A stretch of 64,000 bases of DNA from positions 2,604,001 through 2,668,000 of the forward strand of contig NZ_CP025249.1 of NCBI RefSeq assembly GCF_009930875.1, read 5' to 3'. This DNA comes from Actinomyces sp. 432 (GTDB lineage Bacteria; Actinomycetota; Actinomycetes; Actinomycetales; Actinomycetaceae). Positions 44,431 to 53,335 of the stretch are shown here, piece by piece. The notes under the pieces were generated by a model. That model made no database searches and had not been told where the DNA came from. It worked only from the letters and a program-made list of their open reading frames with translations. A program made the translations under genes and the position numbers. Each line of letters starts with the position of its first letter. The stretch's first letter is position 1.

Positions 44431-45851
44431 ATGACCACCACGAAGTCAGTCAGGGCGCGCACCTCCTACGTGTGCACCGAATGCGGCTGGACCAGCCCTA
44501 AATGGCTCGGACAGTGCCGTGAGTGCCGCGCCTGGGGAACGCTGGAGGAATTCGTAGAGTCGGCTCCGGGTGGAGTCGGTTCCCCCGGACGCGTTCCCGC
44601 GGTGGCGACGGCCGTCCGCCCCGCCGCCTCCGCCCGCCCCATCGCGGAGGTGAGCGCGGACGAGGCCCGCGCCCGCTCCACCGGCGTGGGTGAGCTAGAC
44701 CGGGTATTGGGCGGCGGCGTCGTGCCCGGGGCAGTGGTGCTGCTGGCCGGAGAGCCCGGCGTCGGTAAGTCCACGCTGCTGCTGGACGTTGCAGCCAAGG
44801 CGGCCGCCGCCTCCCGCGAGCGCGGGCAGGGGCCGGTGCTGTATGTGACCGGGGAGGAATCAGCCAGCCAGGTGCGGCTGCGTGCCGAGCGCATCGGCGC
44901 CATCGATCCAGCGCTGCTGCTAGCGGCCGAGACCGAGCTCGGGGCGCTGCTCGGGCACGTGCGGGACGCCACCCCGTCCCTGCTGATCGTCGACTCGATT
45001 CAGACCATCGCCTCCGCCCAAGTAGAGGGCGGAGCGGGCGGGGTCACCCAGGTGCGGGCGGTGACGAGCGCCCTCATCCAGGTGGCCAAGGAGCGCGCCA
45101 TTCCGGTGCTGCTGGTCGGGCACGTGACCAAGGACGGCGGCATCGCGGGGCCGCGGGTGCTGGAGCACCTGGTAGACGTCGTCTGCCAGTTCGAGGGCGA
45201 CCGCCACGCCCGGCTCCGGCTGCTGCGGGCGGTGAAGAACCGCTATGGCCCCACCGATGAGGTCGGCTGCTTTGACCTGGGCGAGCGCGGCATTGTCGGC
45301 CTGGCCGACCCCTCGGGCCTGTTCCTGTCGGCGGCGCGCAGCGAGGTGCCGGGCACATGCGCCACGGTGACGCTAGAAGGGCGCCGCCCCATGCCGGTGG
45401 AGATCCAGGCGCTGGTGGCCGGAACCGCCGCAGGCTCGCCACGCCGCACCACCTCCGGGGTGGACCACTCCCGGGTGGCGATGGCGCTGGCAGTACTGGC
45501 GGCGCGCCTGCGGCTGGATACGTCGAGTACGGACGTGTACGTGTCCACCGTGGGCGGGGCGCGGGCGGTCGAGCCGGCCACGGACCTGGCGGTGGCGATC
45601 GCGGTCGTGTCCGCCGCCCGGAACCTGCCCACTCCCCCGGGCTGGTGGCCTTCGGGGAAGTGGGGCTGACCGGGGAGGTGCGCGCCACCGTGGGCGTGCA
45701 GCGGCGGCTGGCGGAGGCGGCACGTCTCGGCTTCGACCGGGCTATTGTGCCCCTGGCAGGCTCCCAGGAGCTGCGGGGCGTCGACGGCGTCCACATCCTT
45801 CCGGTGGCGCATCTCAGTGAGGCCGTCGGAGCCGCCCTGCCACGCAGCTGA
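44431..45851 (+). CDS. radA: DNA repair protein RadA (apparent one-base frameshift near the C-terminus)
   Basis: Recombination helicase/ATPase that aids branch migration with RecA. Seen in order: zinc finger (CTECGWTSPKWLGQCREC), Walker A (GEPGVGKST), LLIVDSIQTI, the RadA motif KNRYGPTDEVGCF, and a Lon-like C-terminal domain. The frame closes at 45669, but the expected continuation (GLVAFGEVGLTGEVRATVG...) is perfect in another frame to 45851. Adding one C to the run of five C at 45634-45638 restores the family sequence. The protein downstream is fully conserved, so consensus error or a very recent event is likely. Confidence 0.92.
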
Positions 45852-46009
45852 GACCACCAGCCGGGCGGGGCCGCTTGCAGGATGCAAGTGGTGCCGCGCT
45901 CAGCGCGACCTGTGTCACGGCGGCTGGCCGCCCCGGCGGTTAGCATGATGCGGCACCGGTCCGGCGCCTGCACCAGTGGGCGCGCCCGGACCATTCTCAG
46001 GAGAGACCC

Positions 46010-47080
46010 ATGACCGACACCCCAGCCAACCTGCTGCGCGAGACGCTCGCGCTCGTCGCCCCCGGCACCGTCCTGCGCGACGGGCTGGAGCGCATTCTGC
46101 GGGGGCGCACCGGGGCGATCATCGTGCTCGGCTTCGACGAGACGGTAGAGGCGATCTCCTCGGGCGGCTTCCGGCTGGACGTCGAGCTGACCGCCGCCCA
46201 GCTGCGCGAGCTGGCCAAGATGGACGGCGCCGTGATCGTGGACCGCGCCAATAACCGCATCCGCCGCGCCAACGTGCAGCTGCTGCCCAACGCCTCCATC
46301 GAGACCGCCGAGGCGGGCATGCGCCACCGCACCGCCGAGCGCGTCGCGCGTCAGACCGGGCACCCGGTGATCTCGGTGAGCCAGTCGATGCGAATCATCT
46401 CCCTGTACGTGGACGGGCGCCGGCACGTGATCGAGCCGAGCGAGGCGATCCTGGCGCGCGCCAACCAGGCACTGGCCACCCTGGAGCGCTACAAGGCGCG
46501 GCTGGACAAGATCTCCGGCGGCCTGGACGCCCTGGAGATTGAGGACCTGGTCACGGTCCGCGATGTCACCGCCGTACTACAGCTCCTGGAAATGGTGAGT
46601 CGCATCGGCTCCGACATCGACGGCTACGTGGTCGAGCTGGGCACCGACGGGCGGCTGCTCGCCCTGCAGGTGGAGGAGCTGACCCGCGGGCTCATGGCCG
46701 AGCGCGACTTCCTACTGACCGACTACCTGCCACAGGGGCTGGACACCACCACGGTGGACGCACGCCTGAAATGGGTGGGCTCCCCCGCCCTGCTGGACCT
46801 GGCCATGGTGGCCCGCTCCATGGGCCTCGGCGGCGCCGACGGGCAGGACCTGGACGCCGCCGTCTCACCCCGGGGGCTGCGGATCCTCGCCAAGATTCCA
46901 CGACTACCGCTAGTCACGGCGCGCGCCGTGGTAGACAACTGGGGCTCGCTGCAGGCCGTGCTGGGGGCAACCGTGGAGGAGCTGCAGGCGATCGACGGCG
47001 TCAGCGCGCGCCAGGCCCGCACCCTGCGCGACGGCCTGTCCCGCCTGGCCGAGGTATCCATCGCCGACCGCTACGCGTGA
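46010..47080 (+). CDS. disA: DNA integrity scanning diadenylate cyclase
   Basis: Makes cyclic di-AMP from two ATP and scans DNA for branched structures. The diadenylate cyclase domain has the DGA motif (AKMDGAVIVD) and the RHRTAERVARQTG motif. A linker and a C-terminal helix-hairpin-helix DNA-binding region follow (IDGVSARQARTLRDGLSRL). The length of 356 is standard. ATG at 46010 follows AGGAGAG. radA-disA adjacency is typical of actinobacteria; RadA is known to restrain DisA activity. Confidence 0.96.
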   Translation: MTDTPANLLRETLALVAPGTVLRDGLERILRGRTGAIIVLGFDETVEAISSGGFRLDVELTAAQLRELAKMDGAVIVDRANNRIRRANVQLLPNASIETAEAGMRHRTAERVARQTGHPVISVSQSMRIISLYVDGRRHVIEPSEAILARANQALATLERYKARLDKISGGLDALEIEDLVTVRDVTAVLQLLEMVSRIGSDIDGYVVELGTDGRLLALQVEELTRGLMAERDFLLTDYLPQGLDTTTVDARLKWVGSPALLDLAMVARSMGLGGADGQDLDAAVSPRGLRILAKIPRLPLVTARAVVDNWGSLQAVLGATVEELQAIDGVSARQARTLRDGLSRLAEVSIADRYA

Positions 47081-47208
47081 GCGCGCGGTGCGCCTCAGCA
47101 CCGAAGCGGATACCCATGCTCACCCATGCTGCCGGCGCCTGCTGCGGCCAGTCACCAACCTGAGCGCCCACCCCGCCCCAGGGCGTACCGATAAGCCAGG
47201 AGCACCGG

Positions 47209-48462
47209 TCATTCGATAACGAAGACACGGTCCTCGGTCAGGTCGGCACCGTCCAGCTGGATGCGTACCCGGTAAGTACCTGCGGAGGCAGCGTCTCCGG
47301 CTGCGGACGCAGGCGCCTGCCCCGCAGCGTCCTCCGCATCCTGCGCGTCCTCCGCATCCTGCGCGTCCTGCGTCTCCTGCGCCTCTCCGCTCGCGGCGCC
47401 GTCGCTGCCCTCGGCAGTCGCCTCGGCCGTAGCGGTCTCGGTAGCCTCCGCAGATGCCTCGCCCGTAGCCGCATCGGTAGCCGTCGGCGTCGCGGTGCCT
47501 GACGCCGTGGCGGCGGGAGCGCACTGCGACGAGGCCACATTGCCGTCCCAGATGATGGTGGCGTCTGCGGCATCGCCCGGAGCCACAAGCAGGCGCCGGC
47601 TAGTGGGGGTGAAGGGGCAGGCCGTCGACTGCCAGACCGTCTGCTCCCCAGAGGTGATGAGGGCGCCGACGTGCTCACCACCCAGGTCCAGCAGGCAGGC
47701 CTCTGAGCCGTTGTTGTTGACCGTCACGTTCAGCGTCATGGAACTACCGCTGGCAATCGAGTCCGGCGACGTGAACGTGACGTCCAGGTCGCCCGCGGCA
47801 CAGTCCCCGGGGATGGCGTAGGTAGTGGCCACATGCGCGGCAGCGGCATCGTCCTGCGCCCGGATCGTGTTACGGGCCCAGACGGCAGCAGACAGAATTC
47901 CGCCGGAGATCCCGGCCAGCAGCGCAACGCCGATCAGCAGTGCCACCAGGCGGCGCAGCCAGTAGCGCGGCCGCTGCGGACGAGCCTGGCGACGACTGTC
48001 GGCAAGCCTGCTCCCCCGGCCCCGCCCACCCGGGTATCCAGCACCCGGCCTTGCTGCGGAGCGATTACCCCTGCCACGGCCGCCCCGCTCTAACGGGCTG
48101 CCGACGCCGGAGCGCGAGCGCGCCGCCGAGCGGGCGGTCTGCCCTCGGCCGGTGCGGGCCGTGCGCGCAGGGCGGGCGCCCGGACGACCATCCTGGGTGG
48201 TCACGGTGCGCTGCGCACGCGCCCGCCCGCGAGGCGCCTGCCTGGAGGCTGCGGGGGAGGAACCGGAACGGGAACCACCACTAGGCGTTCCTGAGCGGCC
48301 ACTGCCCGAGCGGGGCGGCCTGGCACCGGAGGACCTGGAACCACTGCCTGCAGACGGCGTCCGCCTGGCACCTCCGGAGCGGCCGGACCGAGCGCGACCT
48401 CCCGTGCCGCGGCCGCGACCGCCGCCGCGGGAGCCGTCGCCCCTGTTCCGTCCCTGCGCCAT
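47209..48462 (-). CDS. Membrane protein with Arg/Gly/Ser-rich cytoplasmic region
   Basis: 417 residues. Residues 1-165 are a basic, disordered Arg/Gly/Ser/Pro-rich segment with many RGR and SGSR repeats, likely cytoplasmic and nucleic-acid or lipid interacting. One membrane helix (about 172-194) follows. The outer domain has two cysteine pairs (IPGDCAAGDLDVTF, SEACLLDLGGEH) and is beta-rich, like DUF4232-type domains. A linker of Ala/Thr and QDAEDA repeats precedes a final beta unit (YRVRIQLDGADLTEDRVFVIE). There is no Shine-Dalgarno; TACAGT seven bases before ATG suggests leaderless translation. It converges on disA. Function unknown. Confidence 0.8.
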   Translation of the reverse strand: MAQGRNRGDGSRGGGRGRGTGGRARSGRSGGARRTPSAGSGSRSSGARPPRSGSGRSGTPSGGSRSGSSPAASRQAPRGRARAQRTVTTQDGRPGARPARTARTGRGQTARSAARSRSGVGSPLERGGRGRGNRSAARPGAGYPGGRGRGSRLADSRRQARPQRPRYWLRRLVALLIGVALLAGISGGILSAAVWARNTIRAQDDAAAAHVATTYAIPGDCAAGDLDVTFTSPDSIASGSSMTLNVTVNNNGSEACLLDLGGEHVGALITSGEQTVWQSTACPFTPTSRRLLVAPGDAADATIIWDGNVASSQCAPAATASGTATPTATDAATGEASAEATETATAEATAEGSDGAASGEAQETQDAQDAEDAQDAEDAAGQAPASAAGDAASAGTYRVRIQLDGADLTEDRVFVIE

Positions 48463-48632
48463 AAGGCCGACTGTACCGGCGCCAGCCCCTCTCCCCGGTC
48501 ACCGCCCCGCCCGGCGCGGCCGCACTGCGACCCCAGTAACCTCCGGCGGGAGGGCCCGCCGCCTGAACGCGAGCGACATCCCCCGCCTCCCCGTACAGCT
48601 CACCTCACCGAGCAGTTCCTGCGGGCGTCCCC

Positions 48633-49355
48633 TCAGTCGTCCAGCTCCAGCAGCATGCGGGTATTGCCCAGGGTGTTGGGCTTGGCGCGGGCCAGGTCGA
48701 GGAACTCGGCGACGCCGTCGTCGTGGCTGCGCAGCATCTCCACGAAGATGTCCGTGCCCACGGGGGTGCCCTGAATCTCCTTGAACCCGTGGGCGGCGAA
48801 GAAGTCAACCTCGAAGGTCAGGCAGAACACGCGCCGCAGGCCCAGGGCCCGGGCACGGTCCAGCAGGTTGTTCAAGATCGCGTGGCCGACGCCGTGGTGC
48901 AGGTGGTCGCGGCGCACCGCCAGCGTGCGCACCTCCGCGATGTCATCCCACATGACGTGCAGGGCGCCGCAGCCGATCAGGCCGGACTCCTGCGCACCGT
49001 CGAGCCTGCCCGCTCCCTCCGCGACGGTGAACTCCTGGATGTCCTCGAAGTAGTTGATCAGGTCCTTGCCGATCAGGATGCGCCGCTCCGCGTACGGGCG
49101 CACGAGTTCAGCGATGGCACGCGCATCGGCGGGACGCGCCGGGCGCAGCACGGTACGGAAGGCGGCGTCCTTGAAACGCTCGGGCAGCCGAGTGGTGAGG
49201 TCGGGCGCGGCCACGGGCACCGGCTGTGATGGCGCCGACGGCGCCGCGGGCGGCCGCGCCGCCGGGCCGCCGCCCGCACCCGCCTCCAACCCGCTCGTGC
49301 CGCGTGGCTCACCGCGGTCGGCGCTGGACGTGTTGCGCATGCGGCCCATAGTCAC
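48633..49355 (-). CDS. argA: Amino-acid (glutamate) N-acetyltransferase, ArgA-type GNAT
   Basis: First step of arginine synthesis, acetylation of glutamate, cytoplasmic. The core matches the short mycobacterial type: LRPARPADARAIAELVRPYA, LIGCGALHVMWDDIAEVRTL, the acetyl-CoA loop HHGVGHAILNNLLDRA, FEVDFFAAHGF and the terminal VAEFLDLARAKPNTLGNTRMLLEL. A 60-residue Ala/Pro-rich N-terminal extension is unusual. GTG at 49355 has AAGGAG four bases upstream; ATG at 49349 is the alternative. The start overlaps the end of the SorC gene by about 45 bp, so the two may be co-translated. Confidence 0.9.
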   Translation of the reverse strand: MTMGRMRNTSSADRGEPRGTSGLEAGAGGGPAARPPAAPSAPSQPVPVAAPDLTTRLPERFKDAAFRTVLRPARPADARAIAELVRPYAERRILIGKDLINYFEDIQEFTVAEGAGRLDGAQESGLIGCGALHVMWDDIAEVRTLAVRRDHLHHGVGHAILNNLLDRARALGLRRVFCLTFEVDFFAAHGFKEIQGTPVGTDIFVEMLRSHDDGVAEFLDLARAKPNTLGNTRMLLELDD

Positions 49356-50337
49356 GCTTCTCCTTCCGTGCGGCCAGTGCCAGCACTGCGCGTGCGGTCG
49401 CGTCATCAACCACCAGGTCGGTGGCCACGCGCGCCCGCAGCGCCGCCAGCAGGGCGCGCGCCTTGCCGACACCCGCCACCACACACAGTCTGCGGGGAAT
49501 TCGCGACAGCTGCGCCGGGGTCGGGCCGGTGGCCCGCCCATTGAGGGCGACATCACGCCAGGTACCGTCCTGGCGCAGCATGACGGTGCACACGTCACCG
49601 ACGACGCCGTCGAGCCGCAGCAGCTCCCGGTCCTTCTCCGTCAGGTGCCCGCCGCTGTACACCTGGCTGGGCAGCGCCGCATTGGGGTCCAGTGAGCCGA
49701 CGCCGAATACCGCCAGGGTGGCGCGGTCCGCCAGTGCGAGCACGCGCCGCACCGAGCGCTCGGACCACATGGCCTCACGGGTGGCGGCGTGATCGAAGAA
49801 CGCCGGCACCGGAAAGGCCACTGCCCGCGCGCCAAGCCGTTCAGCGAAATCGGCCAGCACCTCCCCCACATTGGGGCCGTCCCCCTCGGGGGCCGTGGCG
49901 CCGTTTAGTTGCACGACCGTCAGTCCCGGCACGCGCCGCCGGGGCAGCGCGGCACACACCTCCGACATGGTGGTGCCCCAGGCCGTTCCCAGCACCCCGT
50001 TCTCCGGGGCGAGCATCGCCAATTCCTCCGCCGCCACGGCGGCAACCTGCTCCAAGCGGTGAATCTCCGTGGTGCCCTCGCGCACCGGCACGATTCGGGC
50101 GGAGACACCAAAGGTGTCCCGCAGGGCCGCCTCCAGCGTGCCGGCACCCCCTGGGGCGGTCAGGGTGATACGGACAATGCCGTCGGCGCGCGCCCGCGCC
50201 AGCAGCCGCGAGACCGTGGAACGCGACACGCCCAGGTGGCGGGCGATTACGTCCATGGTCTCCCCCTGCACGTAATACATCGAGGCCGCCTCGTAGCAGC
50301 GCCCCAGGGAAATCGGGCCCGCGGCCCCAGATGTCAT
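49309..50337 (-). CDS. SorC-family transcriptional regulator
   Basis: 342 residues. Helix-turn-helix at about 15-55 (YVQGETMDVIARHLGVSRST), then the sugar-binding SorC domain (VLGTAWGTTMSEVCAALP, VVQLNGATAP, FAVFGVGSLDP-like LAVFGVGSL, ARALLAALRARVATDLVVDD). ATG at 50337 follows GAGAGGGG. It lies next to the glycerol genes (glpC ends 145 bp upstream), so glycerol or glycerol phosphate metabolism is the likely target (inference). TGTGCGATAATGTGCA on the minus strand near 50380-50400 may be its own control site. Confidence 0.9.
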   Translation of the reverse strand: MTSGAAGPISLGRCYEAASMYYVQGETMDVIARHLGVSRSTVSRLLARARADGIVRITLTAPGGAGTLEAALRDTFGVSARIVPVREGTTEIHRLEQVAAVAAEELAMLAPENGVLGTAWGTTMSEVCAALPRRRVPGLTVVQLNGATAPEGDGPNVGEVLADFAERLGARAVAFPVPAFFDHAATREAMWSERSVRRVLALADRATLAVFGVGSLDPNAALPSQVYSGGHLTEKDRELLRLDGVVGDVCTVMLRQDGTWRDVALNGRATGPTPAQLSRIPRRLCVVAGVGKARALLAALRARVATDLVVDDATARAVLALAARKEKRDYGPHAQHVQRRPR

Positions 50338-50481
50338 GCTCGCCCCTCTCCGGGAAGACCCCGCACATTCACCCATTAGTGCTGCACATTATCGCACACG
50401 GGCTCCGGCCCGCACAGTTGCGTGGTTCCGCCGCGCCCCCGCAGGGCGCTACGGAACCACGCACCTGTGCCCGGCCGACGG

Positions 50482-51849
50482 CTACGCCCGGGAGCCACGC
50501 TCCGGCTTAGGCTCGATGCCGGCCAGGCGGGACAGGCCGTAGGCGGCGTGCAGCACCCAGATCGGGTGGACCGTCTTGACGCCGCTGGACTGCTCGATCT
50601 GCCAGCGGCAGGTCTCGGTGTCGCACACGGCCAGGTTCGGGTTGACCTCGCGCACGATGTCGAACAGGGGCCCTCCGACCGCCTGGGCGATGTCGTACTT
50701 CTCCTTCTTCAGCCCGTAGGTGCCGGCTATGCCGCAGCAGGCCCGGCCGGACTCGACCACGTGGAAGCCCGGCACCAGTTCCATGAGCTCGATCGCCGGC
50801 ATACCCATGTTCTGCCCCTTGAGCTGGCAGGGGGCGTGGTAGGCGACCGTGGCGTCGATGCGGCGGAACTGGTGCGGCAGCTCACCGGCATCGTCCAGGT
50901 CACGCAGGAACTCCGACAGCTCCACGGTCCGCGGGGAGACATCAGCGAGGGCCTCGGCCTCCACACCCATGATCTCGTGGGCCTCGTGCTTGAGCATGCC
51001 GGCGCAGGAGCCGGAGGAGGACACGATCGTCAGGTCCTTCCCGGCGGCTGCCAGCTGCTCACACAGCTTGACCACGTTGGCCGAGGCCTGCCCGTACAGG
51101 CCGTTGGACTGGGCGGCCAGGCCGCAGCAGCCCTGCTTGGGCACGATCACCTCATAGCCGATGTGCTCAAGCACCTCGATGGCGCGCTTGGAGGTCTCCA
51201 CCTCGAAGTAGCCGCCGGCACAGCCGTGGAAGAACACGACCGGCCCGCGCGAGCCGGCCGGCACCAGCGTGTGCTCCCGCTTGGTGCGACGGCGCAGCCA
51301 GCCGGCCAGTGACTGCGGCTGCGCGTGCGGCATGGGGGCGTCGCGGTGCACGCCGACCGTCTTCTCCATGACCACACGGATGGGCTTGTTGGCCAGGGCG
51401 GCGTTGGCCAGCGGCGCGATGGGGGTCATCACCTTGCCCATGAGGGTGGTCTGCGTGATCAGCCGGTCGCGCACGGGCACGGCACTGTTCTGCGCGCGCA
51501 TGACGGCGCGGGCCTGGTTGTTCAGCTCCGCGATCTTCACTCCCTGCGGGCACACCCTGGTGCAGGTGCCGCAGGAGGAGCAGTAGTCGATGGAGTGGTC
51601 CACGCTCTGACCGTTGCGGTAGCGCTCGGCCTGCGGGCCGACGAACTTCGGCCCGGGGAAGAGCTCGGTGACCTCCATGACCGGACACATCGTCTCGCAG
51701 ATGGTGCACTTGACGCAGCGGTCCAGGCTGGCGCGGGCCAGCGAGTGGGCAGCGGTCTCGACGGCGGCGGCGCCGCTCCTCACGCGCTCCCCACCCTTGC
51801 CGGGCAGCGGCAGGTCCCAACGCTGGGCCAGGGTGTCGACGTCGAACAT
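50482..51849 (-). CDS. glpC: Anaerobic glycerol-3-phosphate dehydrogenase subunit C
   Basis: Membrane-associated electron-transfer subunit that passes electrons from GlpAB to quinone. Two [4Fe-4S] clusters (CVKCTICETMCPV and CSSCGTCTRVCPQ), then two CCG domains (KQGCCGLAAQ and ACCGIAGTYGLKK). 455 residues, a little longer than in E. coli. ATG at 51849 shares one base with the glpB stop (TGATG). Confidence 0.95.
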   Translation of the reverse strand: MFDVDTLAQRWDLPLPGKGGERVRSGAAAVETAAHSLARASLDRCVKCTICETMCPVMEVTELFPGPKFVGPQAERYRNGQSVDHSIDYCSSCGTCTRVCPQGVKIAELNNQARAVMRAQNSAVPVRDRLITQTTLMGKVMTPIAPLANAALANKPIRVVMEKTVGVHRDAPMPHAQPQSLAGWLRRRTKREHTLVPAGSRGPVVFFHGCAGGYFEVETSKRAIEVLEHIGYEVIVPKQGCCGLAAQSNGLYGQASANVVKLCEQLAAAGKDLTIVSSSGSCAGMLKHEAHEIMGVEAEALADVSPRTVELSEFLRDLDDAGELPHQFRRIDATVAYHAPCQLKGQNMGMPAIELMELVPGFHVVESGRACCGIAGTYGLKKEKYDIAQAVGGPLFDIVREVNPNLAVCDTETCRWQIEQSSGVKTVHPIWVLHAAYGLSRLAGIEPKPERGSRA

Positions 51850-53335
51850 CAGTCCTGCTCCTTGCTCTTCGCGGGCCCGGTGGCCCGTCCGGTTGCGGCG
51901 TCCGCCTCCAGGGCGGCGGTGTTGTTGGAAGGTGAGTGCCCCAGCTCAGCCATGACGGCATCGCAGGCGGCCTCGGCCGAGCCCAGCGCTATGCCCTCCC
52001 CGGACTTCTCACTCCAGCGCACCGCACCGGCCAGCACCCCGCCGGCGGCGTGGACTCCCGCCAGAGCCGCAGTCCCATCGGGGCCCAGCGGCCGCATCTG
52101 CGCATCGACCGCTACCCCGACGCGGAACAGACCCTGCGGGGAGCCCCAGTAGTCGCGGTGGATCAGGTGGCGCAGGTTCTCCTCGCCGTCGGCGCCGGCT
52201 CCGGCCAGCGGCAGGCCCAGCACCGTGTCGGTGACCCGCCCGTAGGAGTCCATGGTCAGGGCCCCGGACTCGAAGCCGCCCGCAGCCAGGACGAAGGCGG
52301 CGGCGCGGTGCTCGCGGGGACGTCCGGCAGCAGCACTGGTGACCGACACCAGCCGACCGCGCTCCACGCGCGCATCCACGACCCGCGCGCCCATGACCAC
52401 GCGCACGCGCTCGGCGGAGGCGAGCCGGTCCAGCCGGTGCTCCAGGCGCAGTCCGGGTACCGACGGCGGCACCAGGGGAATCTCCCCGACGGGCGCGCCC
52501 AGGCGCGCGGCAAGCTCCTGGAAGACACCCGGGTGGTCCAGCCCGAGCACGGCCGGCAGCAGCACGGTCTCACCGTCGCGCACCTTGCCGGCCAGCAGCC
52601 GCACCAGCTGCTCAACCCCGGCGGGCTCATCCAGGGCGCGGGCGTGCCCGACGGCATTAGTGTCGTTCTCGCCCGCGCGGGCCTCGAAGTCGACCGTGAG
52701 GGCGCGCGCCTGCACGCGACCGCCCCCGGCAGCTCGGCGCGGTTCAGGTTCCCGGCCACCATGTCTGCGGTGAGGTCCTTGAGCCGGGCCAGGCCGACGA
52801 CCAGGTAGCGGCCGCCGTCGCGCAGCACGGATGCCTCCATGGAGGGCTGGACCAGCAGCGTGGGGCGCACGGCCCCCAGCGCAGTGGGCAGCCACAGGTT
52901 CACGGGCCCCTCACCGCTGCTCGCGGTGGCACCGTCTTCACCCGTGCCGGTACCGCCGGCAGTCCCGTCCGGCCGGGCGGTGAGCAGCTCGGGGCCGACC
53001 AGCGCGGCGAAGCGGTCCACGCCGGCCGCGGTGGCCCGCCGACCGATCACCCGGTAGGGGTGCCCCTCGGGCAGCAGGTCGGAGGCGTCGATGGCCGCGT
53101 AGGGGTGGGTGATACTGCGGCGCGCGGAGCGTGCCTCCACGTCCGCGCCGGCCCCGGGGCCGGCCGGACCGGCGGCACCGCCGAGCCGCCCCAGCACGTC
53201 AATGGTTCCCGGGGACAGGGCCAGTCCGCCCATGCCCTTGGTGACCAGGGTGACGTCGGCTCCGGCCCGCCGTAGCCGCAGGGCCGCGGCGTAGCCGGCG
53301 ATTCCGGCACCGATGACAACGACGTCGCTGCTCAT
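51849..53335 (-). CDS. glpB: Anaerobic glycerol-3-phosphate dehydrogenase subunit B (apparent one-base frameshift)
   Basis: FAD/FMN-type flavoprotein subunit. ATG at 53335 overlaps the glpA stop (ATGA). The N-terminal dinucleotide fold VVVIGAGIAGYAAALRLRRAG is followed by GGLALSPGTIDVLG and NLWLPTALGAVRPT. The frame breaks at a run of five C (plus strand 52723-52727, five G in sense); one more G joins LNRAELPG to GRVQARALTVDFEARA and restores an uninterrupted protein to 51849. The second part contains LAAGGFESGALTMDSYGRV and AGGVLAGAVRW, fully conserved. Consensus error is the simplest reading. Confidence 0.88.
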
